A stretch of 34,059 nt of DNA from Coriolopsis trogii (lineage: Eukaryota > Basidiomycota > Agaricomycetes > Polyporales > Polyporaceae): contig JAHYIO010000029.1 of assembly GCA_020543525.1 (NCBI GenBank), forward strand, positions 1 to 34,059, given 5' to 3'. The position numbers and the translations under genes are program-made. This document shows, in pieces, positions 1 to 8,004 of this stretch (positions are counted from its first letter, which is position 1; every line of letters begins with the position of its first letter). Under the pieces are notes generated by a model. The model worked only from the letters and a program-made list of their open reading frames with translations, was not told the origin of the DNA and did no database searches.

Positions 1-1915
1 CGCGGACCCAAGGGACGTTCATTCACCTCGAGCCAGCGGTGATCCCCGGGCCCTCGCGCGGCACCTGGCGTTGAGTGCAGTTCGGTCCGGGCGGCATGAG
101 CCGCAGCGCTCGTTTCTGCACGTCCGAGCGTCAGCACACGAGCGCAACAGCTTCTGGAGGGAGAGCGAAACGGCGCGGGGACGCATCACCGCGTTCAAGT
201 ACGGCATCGCGCGGTGGTGCTTCGTGTCCACCGCGTCCTCGCCAGGCGGATAGAAGCTGTCGACCTCGGCCTCGAGCGCCGCGTACACGTCCGGGTGCGC
301 GAGCAGGAGGCCGAACAGGTTCGTGAGCGCGCTAGCGACGGTGTCCGCGCCGGCCATGATCGCGAGGATACCGTCTTCGACGAGATGGTCGATTGGGGGC
401 GGCGGCGTGTCCGCGAGGTCTTCGTTGTGCTGTCGCGTCGGTCATTCGTCAGCTGCCCCTCTCGGACGTGTTGCGCCGTGACTGCACGATACGACACAGT
501 AGGAGGGTACGTACGAGGTAGTGGAAGAGGTCTTTGCGACCGAATCCCGGCTCAGGCGCATCTTGGTCAGGTCCGGCAGTGGTCGAGGATGGAGGTGATC
601 GCGGCGGCGATGGGCGGGACATATCCCACGTAAATCCCGAGCCACGGGACGTGTCCGAGGAACGTCGAGATGCTGTTCGTACGATCGAGACCGGTTACTC
701 TGACACTCGACACGCGCTGTGAGAGCGCAGGGCAACACACCTGAGAGCATCATCAAACGTAGCCCAGAAGTTCTGCTTGTCCGCTCCGCTGAGCAGCTCC
801 GAGCCCCCACCGAATCTGCACACGAGTCCCCGTTACGGTGAGGAAGGAAGACCAACAGCAAGAGGTAAGGCGGACACTCACGCCATGTCCGACATGACGT
901 CGTACCTGTCCACAGCGTACCGTCAGCACACGCCCCGGCGGACCAACTCCAAAGTCGCGACCCGAACGAGGACAACGCACGAGAAGAAGTTGAACCACTC
1001 TCTCAAGTCCGCCCGGCCCCCTTCCCTCGCCTCCAGCTTCCCGATCAGCTGCCGTGTCCGCGCCGCGACGAACTCCTCGTACCCCTTCACCGCGTTCGCG
1101 CCCAGCCCGCGCGTCCACGTCCGCCGCCGCCTCAAGTGGTCCTCCGTCTCCTGCATCCCGATCATCGGCAGGTTCTGGTCCGACAGCCACCGGCCGACCA
1201 TGTCTGCAGCAGCGACCGCACACGGGCGTACCCACATTCAGTCCCGCCGTGCACCGCGCATATGGAGGGGGGCAAGGACGTACGAGGACCTTTGCCCGCG
1301 CCCGACGGACCGAGCAGCGCAGGCACCAGCGACGCGTCCCGGACAGACAGCTCATTCGGTCCTGCAACGCACCGACCACGCCCACCGTCAGCACCAGTCC
1401 CCGGCTGGACCAACGACACGCACCGATCCGAACGACATCCCCGTACCGGTCGTGCAGACCCTTCACGTACCGGTACTGGTACCCAGGCAGACACCGGACT
1501 GCCATGTACAGCTTGGACACCTTGGCGGCCCACGGGCCTGGGTACCGCGCGAGCGGGTGTGTCGGGGAGAGCCGGTAGGCGACGACGGAGAGGACGAGCG
1601 CGCCGAGGTAGGCTACAAACGCGAGGCCCCATCGCCCGTCCGCTGTGGAGGTGGAGGTGGACGTGCGGAAGAGGAGCGCGGCGAGCGTCGGGGGGAGGGT
1701 GAGCAGCGACGCGTGAACGAGCGGATTGTACGTCTCGTATCGGCGGAATGCCTGGTGGGCGATCTGGCAGAGACACGACGGACGGGCGGCACATATGCGT
1801 CAGATCTTGCTGGACGGAATCTGGAGGAGCATGACGGGTGGCGTCCACTTACCAGCCCAAGGAGCGCCGAAGCGCCGAGTAAGCCTGACTGCGGACCGAG
1901 GAGCGAAGTAGGCAT
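1..1915 (-). CDS. Cytochrome P450 monooxygenase, 3' end off the window (copy 1)
   Basis: Membrane-bound haem-thiolate monooxygenase of a basidiomycete type; the substrate cannot be inferred. Exon model on the minus strand: 1853-1915, 1424-1763, 1284-1361, 981-1203, 882-905, 741-815, 515-672, 185-429, 27-115, then off the edge. Introns are 62-89 nt with GT-AG ends, except a GC-like donor at 184. The start ATG at 1913-1915 gives a hydrophobic N-terminus with three apolar segments (about residues 5-24, 38-54 and 66-84), then the PGP hinge at 96-98. HLRRR at 183-187 fits the C-helix [W/H]xxxR motif, and YDVMSDMAFGGGSE follows at 236-249. Exon 8 holds the I-helix AGADTVAS and MPYLNAV; exon 9 holds the K-helix area (NE, then LRLMPPGPN). 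The haem-cysteine exon is outside the window. Exon 7 has a net frame error (158 nt), and the ExxR region lacks one base, so this is either a damaged gene or an unpolished contig end. It resembles basidiomycete P450s often named high-nitrogen-upregulated P450; that family match is from memory. Confidence 0.85.
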
Positions 1916-2976
1916 GCTGCCCAGGGAGGGTGTAACGGGCGGAGGCGAAGATGGAGAACGAAGACAGAAAGCGGGAGGATGAGGGAGTGGAAGAGAGAGA
2001 GAGAGGGCCCCGGATCCGATCGGTGGACGGCAGACGGAGCACCTTATGTTTTGGACCGGAGGCAAGGCGGGCAATGCATACGACATAAGCGGGGCGCGAA
2101 CATCACATGTCGCGCCCGGAAGAGCAAATAGCTGTTGATCATCTACGCAGTCGACCCCGTTTGACGGGAACGTACTCGCCCAGGCCATGCTCGACGCGCG
2201 CGCACTCTGAGACTCTGAGCATTTGTATTGTTTCCGGAGGCTCGTAGCCCATCAGCTTACTGTAAGTATGCTGTGCACCATGATCAGCGCTCTGGATCGT
2301 GTTGAACGGCCGGTGTTCCTCACCTGGGCTCAGTACATGACCTGAATCTCAAGAGACCCTCGGATAATGCAGTGAACGTATCTCGTTGCAGACAAGACAG
2401 CAGGATACCAAGGTCAAGTTTGAGATTAGACAAGAAGTGCCCTTCAGTCCTAGGCGTGACCAACCAACGCCGAGAGCGCCCCCAAACCTGTCTCCACCGA
2501 CGGGTTAACGTGATGGTTGATATTCTCGAGATCGGCGATCAATCAGCTGCAGGCGTGGACGAACAAGAAGGCTGATATGTCACCTTTCATCTTGCCTGTA
2601 GGGGAGAAGCTGGGAGTTGCAAACGAACGCAGACGTGTTCCATGAGACGTCTGACCATAGATTTCCATCATCAGACATAAAAAAAACCCGTCGCGAGGAG
2701 CTGCAATGGTCCTGCTCTTTGGCTCGCATTACAAAAGCGAAATGGAGTAAAGAAGTCTACTGAATGCGATGAGCACTCACCTTCAAATTGGTGCCCGCTC
2801 TCATCTGACTTGCAGAGACCAAGGCGAGTCAATGAGTCACAGCCTATACCCGTGCTGCGCTGCATGCATCTTCAAGTACGCCCAAAGTTAGTACCGAGAT
2901 ACATTGATCACAGATATAGTACAAATGAGCAAGAATGTTCTGTCCCTGACCAAGAGTTCGACGCCCGAGCGTGCAT
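1916..2976 (-). promoter_or_regulatory. P450 upstream region and cyclophilin 3' flank (unit 1)
   Basis: About 1.06 kb between the P450 start and the cyclophilin stop, both on the minus strand. Read on the minus strand, the first 100 bp upstream of the P450 ATG are pyrimidine-rich, with a (CT)n run at about 1991-2006. This is typical of fungal core promoters, and I see no convincing TATA box. An A8 run lies at 2679-2686, preceded by a gtctga/tcagac inverted repeat (2648-2653, 2671-2676). Short open frames here, such as 2372-2575 on the plus strand, resemble nothing I recognise. No gene is called. Confidence 0.5.
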
Positions 2977-3806
2977 TCATACCGTCCCGCACCGAGCGAT
3001 GAGGATGTCGGCCGAAGGCCTGTAGAGGATGTGATCTGACGCGTACGACTCGATCCTCCGGACGACGTCCATGCCGTGCACGACTTCGCCAAACACGACG
3101 TTCCGTTTGTCGCACCATGGCGCGGGGACGGTCGTGATGAAGAACTGGTGAGATGCGCCAGAGGAGGATGCGCGCGAAGCCGACATCGAAGGCGATGACA
3201 TCATGGACGAATCATCGCAGAACGGACAGACAGACCAAAGGCGGCAATCAGTCAACGTCAGTGGGGGCGATAGATGTGGAAAGGCGACAGACTTGGGAGG
3301 AGTTCGTATGGGGTCCGCGGTTAGCCATCGAGAGCAGCCCCGGACGATCGTGGTTGAGACGGAAGTTCTCGTCTGTAGCATGCGCAGACACATGCAGCGA
3401 GGCGGATGGATAGATGAGGAGGGCGTGTGTAGTGGAACGTGCGCAGGAGACATACCGGCAAACGTCGGACCGTAGATGGAACGACCAGTCGTTCCGTTAC
3501 CCTGCACAATGTCCCCGCCCTGGACCATGAACTGGAGGGTTGGTGAGCGAGAGCCGCAAGCGCACAGATGTGCAGCATGACGCACCTGGGGAACGACGCG
3601 GTGAAAGTAGGAGTGGGCGTAGCCGTAGCCGTTCTCGCCTGTAGCCAGCTCGCGGAAATTGCGGGCGGTGATAGGGCAGATGCCGTCAAAGAGGTGGAAG
3701 ACGATGCGACCTGCGGGAGTACCGTTGATGTCGACGTCAGGCTGGAGGTGTCGTGTGAGCACGCGGGGAGAAGAAAGCGGACTGGAGGATGCACCCACGA
3801 AGACAT
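2977..3806 (-). CDS. Cyclophilin-type peptidyl-prolyl cis-trans isomerase (copy 1)
   Basis: Catalyses cis-trans isomerisation of Xaa-Pro bonds; single-domain cyclophilins are usually cytosolic and bind cyclosporin A. Exon model: 3795-3806, 3586-3741, 3456-3531, 3293-3372, 2977-3144. Introns are 53, 54, 83 and 148 nt, all GT-AG. Phases join to one open frame of 163 residues, the usual cyclophilin A length. The core is clear: FHRVVPQFMVQGGD at 50-63 supplies the catalytic Arg (52), Phe (57), Met (58) and Gln (60). Then come GLLSMANRGPHTNSSQFF at 93-110 and the cyclosporin-contact Trp at 118. These sit at a constant offset of 3 from human CypA. The position of CypA His126 is Asn (123) and that of Leu122 is Cys (119). 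The first exon (MSSW, 12 nt, with a weak gtgcat donor) is the least certain part; the usual VFFD start of strand 1 is missing. No targeting signal is seen. Confidence 0.9.
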
Positions 3807-4034
3807 CTGGATGTGATTGCTTGGTGGAACGCGAGTCAGGAGAGGAGCATGGCGAATTTGTGACGGAGGGCGAGAGGAGGCAGGAGGAGTGCGGGCGACA
3901 TGGCAGGACGAGAGACTATTCAGGCCTGGGCTGGGCTGCGAGGAGTTGAGAGGACGACGTCGGACGGGGGTTGCGATTGACTGGCACAGACTGAGACGCG
4001 GACTGGACGCGGACTCGGACGACTCGCTCAGCCG
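3807..4034 (-). promoter_or_regulatory. Probable cyclophilin promoter and 5' leader
   Basis: Immediately upstream of the cyclophilin ATG. On the minus strand it holds a pyrimidine-rich stretch at about 3855-3900 (cactcctcctgcctcctct), then a purine/CA leader ending in ATCCAG before the ATG. The same block precedes the cyclophilin of each unit (11051-11278, 18295-18522, 25539-25766, 32783-33010). An upstream ATG at about 3900 opens a short frame that stops before the main start. It could be a small upstream ORF. Confidence 0.45.
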
Positions 4035-4260
4035 CTTATCTTATCTCTCCCGACCCGATCTGCTGCCGTCTGAGATCTGACCCCTGGCGCGCTGATCGGA
4101 CGTCTGCCCTCTGTTTCTCGCCTGCCCGCCTCTCGAGCTCGCTCTGGTCACCCTCAACTCGCTCCCTGGACAGACTCGAGCCTGCCCACGCCTTGCCCGT
4201 CTCTCTCGCTGCCCCCACACTGTCTCTCCCTGCTCGGCTCCTCCGCCTCCCGGCTCTGAT
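4035..4260 (+). promoter_or_regulatory. CT-rich block, possible divergent promoter
   Basis: A pyrimidine-dominated stretch of about 225 bp on the plus strand, starting CTTATCTTATCTCTCCC, like the CT-rich leaders upstream of basidiomycete transcription starts. It lies back to back with the cyclophilin promoter, so it could start rightward transcription. The first downstream ATG (4372) leads only to a short serine/proline-rich frame, so no real gene target is identified. Copies are at 11279-11504, 18523-18748, 25767-25992 and 33011-33235; the last lacks one C. Confidence 0.4.
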
Positions 4261-4461
4261 CCCTACAACAGCTGTACCGGCTCGCTTCTGACGTGCACCT
4301 CTCGGCGCCGCTCATTTGCACCGCTTGACAAGTGCTCCCCGTCCGGAATTGAGTGTCCCGCCCTCTCGCCAATGTCAAGCACCCCGACAAGTTCATCAAG
4401 TACGCCTTTCTCGGTCCCTGCCGTGTTCATATGTTCGTCATCCATGCATTCCCACCCACCC

Positions 4462-4650
4462 GGTACTGGTAAGACCCTGCTGGGAGGATTCTGGCCCAAG
4501 TACGGACGTATCCTCCGCCTGTGTGGTCCGTGCTGCCCACGCTTACAGCGTTACCGTCGGCAGTCTCGACATGATACACCAGCAGCACATTCTACAACCC
4601 GTGACGTAAATGCACTACCCCTTCACCCAGGTACTGGTAAGACCCTGCTG
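4462..4650 (+). repeat. 21-bp direct duplication encoding GTGKTLL in one frame
   Basis: Identical 21-mers at 4462-4482 and 4630-4650 begin ggtactggtaaga, and a cacc element precedes both. In one frame each reads GTGKTLL, like a Walker A P-loop. In another view each is an exon end plus a gtaaga splice donor. Neither copy is followed by a Walker B or other ATPase motif. Repeated in each unit. Confidence 0.6.
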
Positions 4651-5287
4651 AGAACACGCTAGCTACCACCGATGAAAAGAATCCACTCAGTACGTTCTAC
4701 AGATCCAAGTGAGTCCTTTATTTGTGTACAACTTGCAAACTGATCTCACCATTAAGCGTTCTCGCTACCAACAGCCCCACGGCACCTTGATAAGTTCATC
4801 CTCGATGTGAATGGCAACCGTCTGGGCATGACCAATGCAGCGGGCGCCACCTGAGCAGACAGCGCAGGACCAAATGAAGCAAATGCCCGTCCGCCGTTGC
4901 ACCTCCCAGTCGTCACTGCATCTGGCACCAACGTTGCGCATACGCACATCAACAACTCACCGTTTCTGCAACCCTGACAGCCTGCCTGTTGCATGGTTCT
5001 GTTGTCCTGTAACAAAGTGTGTCAGTGGCCTAGCGGAAGGTACGTAACGCATAGTACTTACCCATACTGTGCAATAGGGATTGCATGCCATCGTCAAACA
5101 AGCACGGCCAGGGGTGATGCAGAGAAGAGAGGCTGTTAGAGATGAGTCCGAGTCGACATAAGCTAATAAGCGGGGGTTGTGTGCAGACAGACGACGTTGG
5201 GAGGCCAGGCTTTATGCCATGCCCGTGTCGGGTGCAAAGGCCGAGTATTCCAGAATCACGCAGGCAAACATAAACAGCGCCAATCCA

Positions 5288-5852
5288 GCGCTCCGCTCGC
5301 AATTTCGCTTGGTGGACGCAGGGTCTTTGCCCGTGTCCGCTATGTCCGCCGTCTCTTCGGTACGTTTGCAATTACGTGTCAAGCAATGATCGGAGAAGAA
5401 ATGTGTGTGAGTCAGGCTTCTCCCAGACGAGTCTGTCAGAGCACAAAGTTTGCTGTTGGATCTACCTGATGATTATGCGCATACGAGATGCAAGCCACTA
5501 TAAGCACCATGGATGTATAATGCCTGCTTCACCGCATAGTACTTATGCCCCAAACTTGTTCATCGAGCAGTTGACTTGATACATCGGACCGTTGCCATAG
5601 CACATGCCGGACAGGCAGCGGCTGAAGAACGTGTCAGAGCCCGCATCAAAGGATGCGCGCTCCGCTCACAATTTCGCCTAGTGGAGGCATGACTCTTGCC
5701 CGCTACCACAGTCTGCTGTCTTTGCCTTCTCCTCGGTACATTTGTAAGAGTAATGTGTCATGAGATGAAGTCATGCGTGCGAGTCTGCCTTGTGCGGCTC
5801 TGCCTGTTCATGTCAGTCTGATGCATTCTTCTGGAAGAAGCTGTCAGAGCAC
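5288..5852. repeat. Old, diverged direct duplication
   Basis: The segment 5288-5444 is echoed at 5657-5852. Both start gcgctccgctc(g/a)caattt, share cttgcccg, a cctcggtac/cttcggtac element and atgtgtcatga/acgtgtcaagc, and end with ctgtcagagcac. The arms differ by many substitutions and indels, so this duplication is much older than the 7,244-bp array. Confidence 0.55.
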
Positions 5853-6560
5853 GGACTTCTAGATAGGAAGCTCCCGTGCAAACGAGACGCAAGCGAACTT
5901 CATCTAATTTTCTGACAGCGGAGCCCGCACACATATGAGTTGAATATCACTGAAGCGTCGGAGAAGTCCAGTAATGCAGAGTGGTCTAGATACTGCTGGT
6001 CTGCCTTGATAGATCCAACTCCTGTCTGGTAGGCATGCTTGAGATTGTGTGTGAGGGTACACTCTGCAAGGCAACCACTGCCTAATTACAGCTGATTTCC
6101 CCTCTGCAATATTGTTTACACACAGTGGACTGGAGACTTTCCAGAAAGTGACAGGGGATACAATGTCAGCATCAACGGCTTGCTCACAACCGGGTGGCTG
6201 CCATGTCCGCAAAGCCTTAAATCATGCCGCCCAATGCTAGCCGACCATTTCCAATCATTTGCTCTGTGTGTAAAAATATCAAAGAGTTCAATATCAGCTG
6301 TGAAGACATCTTGTGCAGTGCATCTCCAAGTCAACTCATGTAAGTAGCATGAGACTGTGCTTCCCATCCAGATCGACAACTGAAGCACTGATCTTAAGGG
6401 TTTGAATGCTGTAACAACTGTATACTTAGTAGCTGGGAGGACCTCCAGCCCGGTAAAGTCCCTGCTTGTATAGTTGCAATCTCGGTTTACCCACTAGAAT
6501 CCAAGAATAACAAGCCCAGATGACAGAGAACTTCTAGGCTTTATGGAGTAACTTAGAGAC

Positions 6561-6945
6561 ACTACATCAGGAAACACAAAAATCTCTCAGGGCTCTTGAC
6601 AGACTCCAACAGAGCCTGATGAGCCATGGAGAATCATGATCTTTGGTGATATATGTGAATCTCCCAGCAGACACCGAGAGATGCATTCTCTCAAGGGATC
6701 TGCCTGTCTCTCAAGGCACTCTCTCAGGAGTACCCTGGTAATATCTACTACAAGTCTTTGAATCAATCCTCCTTGGCAGTGATATAACTATGATCCTAAT
6801 GAAATACTGCTGTGAGTTGGGCAAGTCCCGGAGAGTCCCTCAAGAGAATCTGTCTCCCTTGAGAGAATAGTAACTTACTCGTTACATCCCAGGATTTTTC
6901 TGAAATCGGGATCTCTATAGAGAATAATGTGTTTCCTGATGGAGT
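6561..6945. mobile_element. Candidate MITE of about 385 bp (unit 1)
   Basis: The ends carry 17-bp inverted repeats differing at one base (6561-6577 and 6929-6945), with the 13-bp core catcaggaaacac / gtgtttcctgatg. Inside is a second exact 13-bp inverted pair, attctctcaaggg (6685-6697) and cccttgagagaat (6856-6868), and repeated ctctcaagg motifs. There is no open frame of note. I cannot find a clear target-site duplication, so the superfamily is undetermined. Confidence 0.5.
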
Positions 6946-7078
6946 CAGACATTTCAGATGCCTCCGGACGACCTTCAGACAGCTTCAGACAATTTGCTTC
7001 CAAGTCCAATCTCAGCACTCGTACATATTTTCAGAGGCTCAGACTTCTCTTAAATTCCGTGGTTGGCCCTCTTACAAC

Positions 7079-7393
7079 TAGGGACTGGCGCGGGTATACC
7101 CGTGGGTGTCCAGGTCAAGACCCGTACCCGTACCTACGAAAAACCCGTACCTGCAAATCGGGTATGGGTTTCTTGTGGGTACCAAACACAACCACGGGTT
7201 CACGGGTTTGACCCATACATATGTCCTCAGAACTCATTCACAAAAGGCTTAAACGCCTGGAGGGGGGAATGAAACCCATACCCGCGCGGGTACGGGTTTT
7301 CATATGGGTCGGCCGAGAGGTACCCACACCTGTACCCATACGGGTACGGGTATCAAAACCCGCATGGGACTGACAGACCCGCGTTTTTCCCTA
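7079..7393. mobile_element. Non-autonomous hAT-like MITE, about 315 bp (unit 1)
   Basis: Imperfect 17-bp terminal inverted repeats: TAGGGACTGGCGCGGGT at 7079-7095, and the complement of 7377-7393, TAGGGAAAAACGCGGGT, 13 of 17 identical. TAGGG fits the hAT end consensus YARNG. The 7-mer ttacaac lies directly left (7072-7078) and again at 7398-7404, four bases beyond the right repeat. It is a likely remnant of an 8-bp target duplication (cttacaac / gttacaac). Both halves are packed with about a dozen CGGGTA/TACCCG-type motifs in both orientations, like transposase-binding subterminal repeats of hAT elements. No transposase frame is present. Confidence 0.65.
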
Positions 7394-7397
7394 CAAG

Positions 7398-7693
7398 TTA
7401 CAACAGGCCTACATTGCCACACATGACACGGACATTTTTCCCACGCAGTGCCAGCTCACACATTGCTGTCCACGCCCCAATGGGATTGGGATCCAATCAG
7501 ATATGCATGCACAACGCCTCCGACAATGAGCAAGCTCATCTCAGGCATGCTGAAATGAGGCGCACCTCCAGACTTCAGACGCGGAGGGGAGTACCAATGG
7601 AGAGTCTGTCCTAGAGACTCGGAGTCTGTCTCAGAAAATGTGCCCGGTGCAGGCCATTTCCAAAGCATGCATCCCAATGCATAGAGAGTAGCA
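7398..7693. other. Spacer between hAT-like MITE and minisatellite
   Basis: About 300 bp with no recognisable gene or RNA. The minus-strand frame of the chimeric P450 tail ends here at 7456. The same stretch is found at 14642-14937, 21886-22181 and 29130-29425. Confidence 0.5.
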
Positions 7694-7885
7694 GTCCATG
7701 CAGTAGTAGTACATTGACTTGAGTCCATGCAGTAGTAATACATTGACTGAGTCCATACAGTAGTAATCCGCTGACTGAGTCCAGTAATCCACTGACTTGA
7801 GTCCACGCAGCCGTAATCCGCTGACTGAGTCCATACAGTAGTTTTCCACTGACTGAGTCCACGCAGTAGTAATCCACTGACTTGA
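7694..7885. repeat. 28-bp minisatellite, 7 units (unit 1)
   Basis: Seven direct repeats starting with gtcca and ending ctga or cttga: 7694-7722 (29), 7723-7750 (28), 7751-7778 (28), 7779-7800 (22, internally shortened), 7801-7828 (28), 7829-7856 (28) and 7857-7885 (29). The consensus is roughly gtccatgcagtagtaat followed by ccactgactga. On the minus strand it stays open in more than one frame and supplies the repetitive part of the chimeric P450 tail. It ends 119 bp before the unit junction. Confidence 0.93.
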
Positions 7886-8004
7886 GTTCCCTGAGGTTTC
7901 GAATATTTCTCTGGCAGTCTGTCCGCGTGCGGCGCGTTTCGGATCATCGCCCGTCGATTCTCCCCATCTGCGAGATTAGCGACGTCCGCGTACGCATCTC
8001 GAAC
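7886..8004. other. GC-rich segment at the right end of the unit
   Basis: 119 bp between the minisatellite and the junction. On the minus strand it reads VRDAYADVAN... in frame with P450 exon 6 across the junction. It is richer in CG than the neighbouring spacer and could be the edge of another gene, but I do not recognise it. It recurs at 15130-15248, 22374-22492 and 29618-29736. Confidence 0.5.

Larger units (their letters stand above)
4261..6560. other. Gene-poor spacer, no recognised gene (unit 1)
   Basis: About 2.3 kb with only short open frames, none resembling a known protein. The plus-strand frame at 4372-4662 contains PGTGKTLL twice. Splice-like pieces also occur (gtaaga at 4469 and 4637, gtgagt at 4709, acag before 4549, accaacag before 4773), so a degraded or non-coding spliced transcript on the plus strand is possible. 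I could not assemble a long frame: joining 4372-4468 to 4549 reaches a stop in nine codons. An old direct duplication lies at 5288-5852. I see nothing recognisable in 5853-6560. Confidence 0.5.
761..8004. repeat. Tandem unit 1 (leftmost, joined to single-copy P450 DNA)
   Basis: This is the only unit whose left edge continues into the natural P450 sequence. It differs from units 2-5 at 809 (a, against g) and 896 (g, against c). Both are synonymous changes in P450 exons 6 and 5. I saw no other difference from units 2-4. Confidence 0.95.

Noticed and set aside
1162..1848. Minus-strand unspliced frame of 228 codons, and the 188- and 174-codon plus-strand frames nearby
   Set aside because: These are GC-rich shadows crossing intron boundaries of the P450. 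Only short stretches coincide with true exons.
777..1982. Plus-strand open frame of 401 codons, repeated in each unit
   Set aside because: It is antisense to P450 exons and introns, low in complexity and rich in Arg/Pro/Ser. It has no recognisable domain, whereas the minus strand gives a coherent spliced P450.
4372..4662. AAA-type ATPase gene suggested by two PGTGKTLL motifs
   Set aside because: The motif comes from a 21-bp nucleotide duplication; there is no Walker B, sensor or flanking ATPase sequence, and the frame is under 100 codons.
4752..5015. Cysteine-rich minus-strand frames that look like a small zinc-binding domain
   Set aside because: Cys/His spacing fits no family I know, the frames overlap each other, and splice-like signals on the plus strand conflict. 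It is probably chance.
5904..6388. Minus-strand frames of 102 and 90 codons
   Set aside because: They overlap, show no motif, and lie in AT-richer spacer with no promoter or intron signals.
6946..7050. Cluster of ttcagac motifs as a possible regulatory array
   Set aside because: The copies are few, irregularly spaced and also occur elsewhere in the spacer. There is no basis for a function.
7694..7885. CRISPR-like array
   Set aside because: The repeats are contiguous 28-bp units without unique spacers, in a eukaryotic context with no cas genes. It is a minisatellite.
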